Shown here in pieces: positions 5,601-6,566 of a DNA stretch of 6,566 bases. Position numbers and translations under genes: made by a program. Position 1 is the first letter of the stretch. Each line of letters starts with the position of its first letter. The notes below the pieces were generated by a model. It saw only the letters and a program-made list of their open reading frames with translations. It did not search any database and had not been told where the DNA came from. This DNA is from Clostridia bacterium (GTDB lineage: Bacteria; Bacillota; Clostridia; TANB77; CAG-508), in assembly GCA_900768805.1 (NCBI GenBank), contig CAAGEF010000105.1, positions 1-6,566 on the forward strand, read 5' to 3'.

Positions 5601-6566
5601 AACTTTAGATAAAGTAAGACCTGGAGGTGTAATTGCATTTATTACATCAAAAGGAACACTTGATAAAGAAAATCCAAGTGTAAGAAAATATATTGCACAA
5701 AGAGCAGATTTGTTAGGTGCTATTAGATTGCCGAATGATACTTTCAAAAAGAATGCAGGAACAGAAGTAACATCTGATATTATCTTTTTACAAAAAAGAG
5801 AAAATATGACTGATATAATGCCAGATTGGGTATTTCTTGATACAAATGAAAATGGTATTAAGATGAATAAATATTTTGTAGATAATCCAGAAATGATTTT
5901 AGGAAATATGGAAGAAAAAACAACTCAATATGGATTAGATACAACTTGTACTCCAATTGATGTTCCATTACAAGAACAATTAGAACAAGCAATAGAAAAT
6001 ATACATGGAGAAGTTGTAGAATATGAAATTGATGATATAGAAGAAGATGAACCTAAATTTATTATGGCAGATCCTAATGTAAAAAACTTTTCTTATGCTG
6101 TAATAGATGACAATATCTATTATAGAGAAAATAGCAAAATGTATTTACAAGAATTACCTGTAACATCTGCAAATAGAATTAAAGGAATGGTAGAACTTCG
6201 AGAATGTGTTAGAAGTCTAATAAATATGCAATTAGAAGATTTCCCAGATGAAAATATAATGCAAGAGCAGAATAAATTAAATAGATTATATGACGATTTT
6301 GTTAAGAAATATGGAATTATAAATAGTAGAGGAAATAACCTAGCTTTTTCTGAAGATAGTAGTTATTTCCTTTTGTGCTCTTTGGAAGTTGTTGATTCAG
6401 ATGGTAAGTTTTTAAGAAAAGCAGATATGTTTTCTAAAAGAACTATAAAACCTAATATTGAAATAAAAAATGTTGCTACTAGCAATGAAGCACTTATAGT
6501 TTCAATGTCTGAAAAAGCAAAAGTTGATTTAGAATATATGTCTAGCTTAACTGGTAAAGATATAGA
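5581..6566 (+). CDS. Polyvalent ICE protein, continuation of the methylase region in shifted frame (3' end outside window)
   Basis: The frame is open from 5578 to the window edge with no stop. It continues the preceding gene: GKTLDKVRPGGVIAFITSKG directly follows HDYFF of the upstream frame in the homologues I recall, and RADLLGAIRLPNDTF and NAGTEVTSDIIFLQKR complete the N6-adenine methylase fold. An acidic stretch (EIDDIEEDEP, about 6022-6051) and a linker region follow (SYAVIDDNIYYREN, GMVELRECVRSL, LNRLYDDFVKKYG), which in this family leads to an SNF2-type helicase. That helicase is not in the window. The ATG at 5581 would start MIISFGKTLD but has no Shine-Dalgarno site, so independent translation is unlikely to be efficient. 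A separate fragment starting here would lack the SAM-binding and NVPFG motifs and could not be a methylase alone. The true coding link to the upstream frame begins near 5596. Confidence 0.8.
   Translation, partial: MIISFGKTLDKVRPGGVIAFITSKGTLDKENPSVRKYIAQRADLLGAIRLPNDTFKKNAGTEVTSDIIFLQKRENMTDIMPDWVFLDTNENGIKMNKYFVDNPEMILGNMEEKTTQYGLDTTCTPIDVPLQEQLEQAIENIHGEVVEYEIDDIEEDEPKFIMADPNVKNFSYAVIDDNIYYRENSKMYLQELPVTSANRIKGMVELRECVRSLINMQLEDFPDENIMQEQNKLNRLYDDFVKKYGIINSRGNNLAFSEDSSYFLLCSLEVVDSDGKFLRKADMFSKRTIKPNIEIKNVATSNEALIVSMSEKAKVDLEYMSSLTGKDI
5589..5600 (+). other. One-base frame break: TTC-TTT-C-GGT versus TTC-TTT-CGG-TAA
   Basis: Read in the upstream frame, the codons are Phe-Phe-Arg(CGG)-stop. 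If the C at 5595 is skipped, they become Phe-Phe-Gly-Lys-Thr and continue straight into the conserved methylase sequence with no missing or extra residue. One extra base thus explains the break. TTT to TTC is a slip that a single tRNA-Phe can make, and CGG is not used in frame elsewhere in the window as far as I can see. A plain indel or sequencing error is equally compatible. Confidence 0.75.

Overview
The window is very A+T-rich, with strong Shine-Dalgarno sites of the GGAGG type, TGA used as a stop, TTG as a probable start codon, and arginine encoded mostly by AGA. Together with a sortase-anchored Cna_B surface protein, this points to a low-GC Gram-positive bacterium (Firmicutes, most likely a Clostridia-like gut lineage). 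The gene content suggests part of an integrative conjugative element (ICE) or a large conjugative plasmid. That assignment rests on recognised protein families; no relaxase, integrase or attachment site is visible here.

Layout, all on the + strand. (1) Positions 1-1607 hold the 3' part of a large surface protein: the tail of one Cna_B/SpaA-like domain, four tandem Cna_B repeats of about 86 residues, one more divergent domain, a TPKTG sortase motif, a membrane helix and a basic tail. (2) Positions 1608-2456 form a self-contained cassette: an extended -10 promoter, a small alpha/beta hydrolase (best start TTG at 1717) and a rho-independent terminator. (3) From 2482 an operon-like pair begins: an unrecognised 84-residue protein, followed 2 nt later by a giant multidomain 'polyvalent' protein. 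The giant protein has an ArdC-like N-terminus, a long polar linker, accessory domains and an N6-adenine DNA methylase core. The homologues I recall continue into an SNF2-type helicase, which would lie beyond the window end.

The most notable feature is a one-base frame break near 5595, inside the methylase core between the NVPFG motif and the rest of the fold. Removing a single C joins the two frames perfectly. The break falls on TTT-CGG-TAA, where CGG is the only in-frame CGG I found in the window. It may be an inactivating mutation, a sequencing error or, less likely, a +1 recoding site.

Functional reading (inference): the surface protein would help contact or adhesion of the donor cell, the ArdC/methylase/helicase protein would help incoming element DNA establish and evade restriction, and the hydrolase looks like cargo with its own transcription signals. 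I see no CRISPR array, tRNA, rRNA or insertion sequence. No gene-free stretch exceeds about 110 bases.
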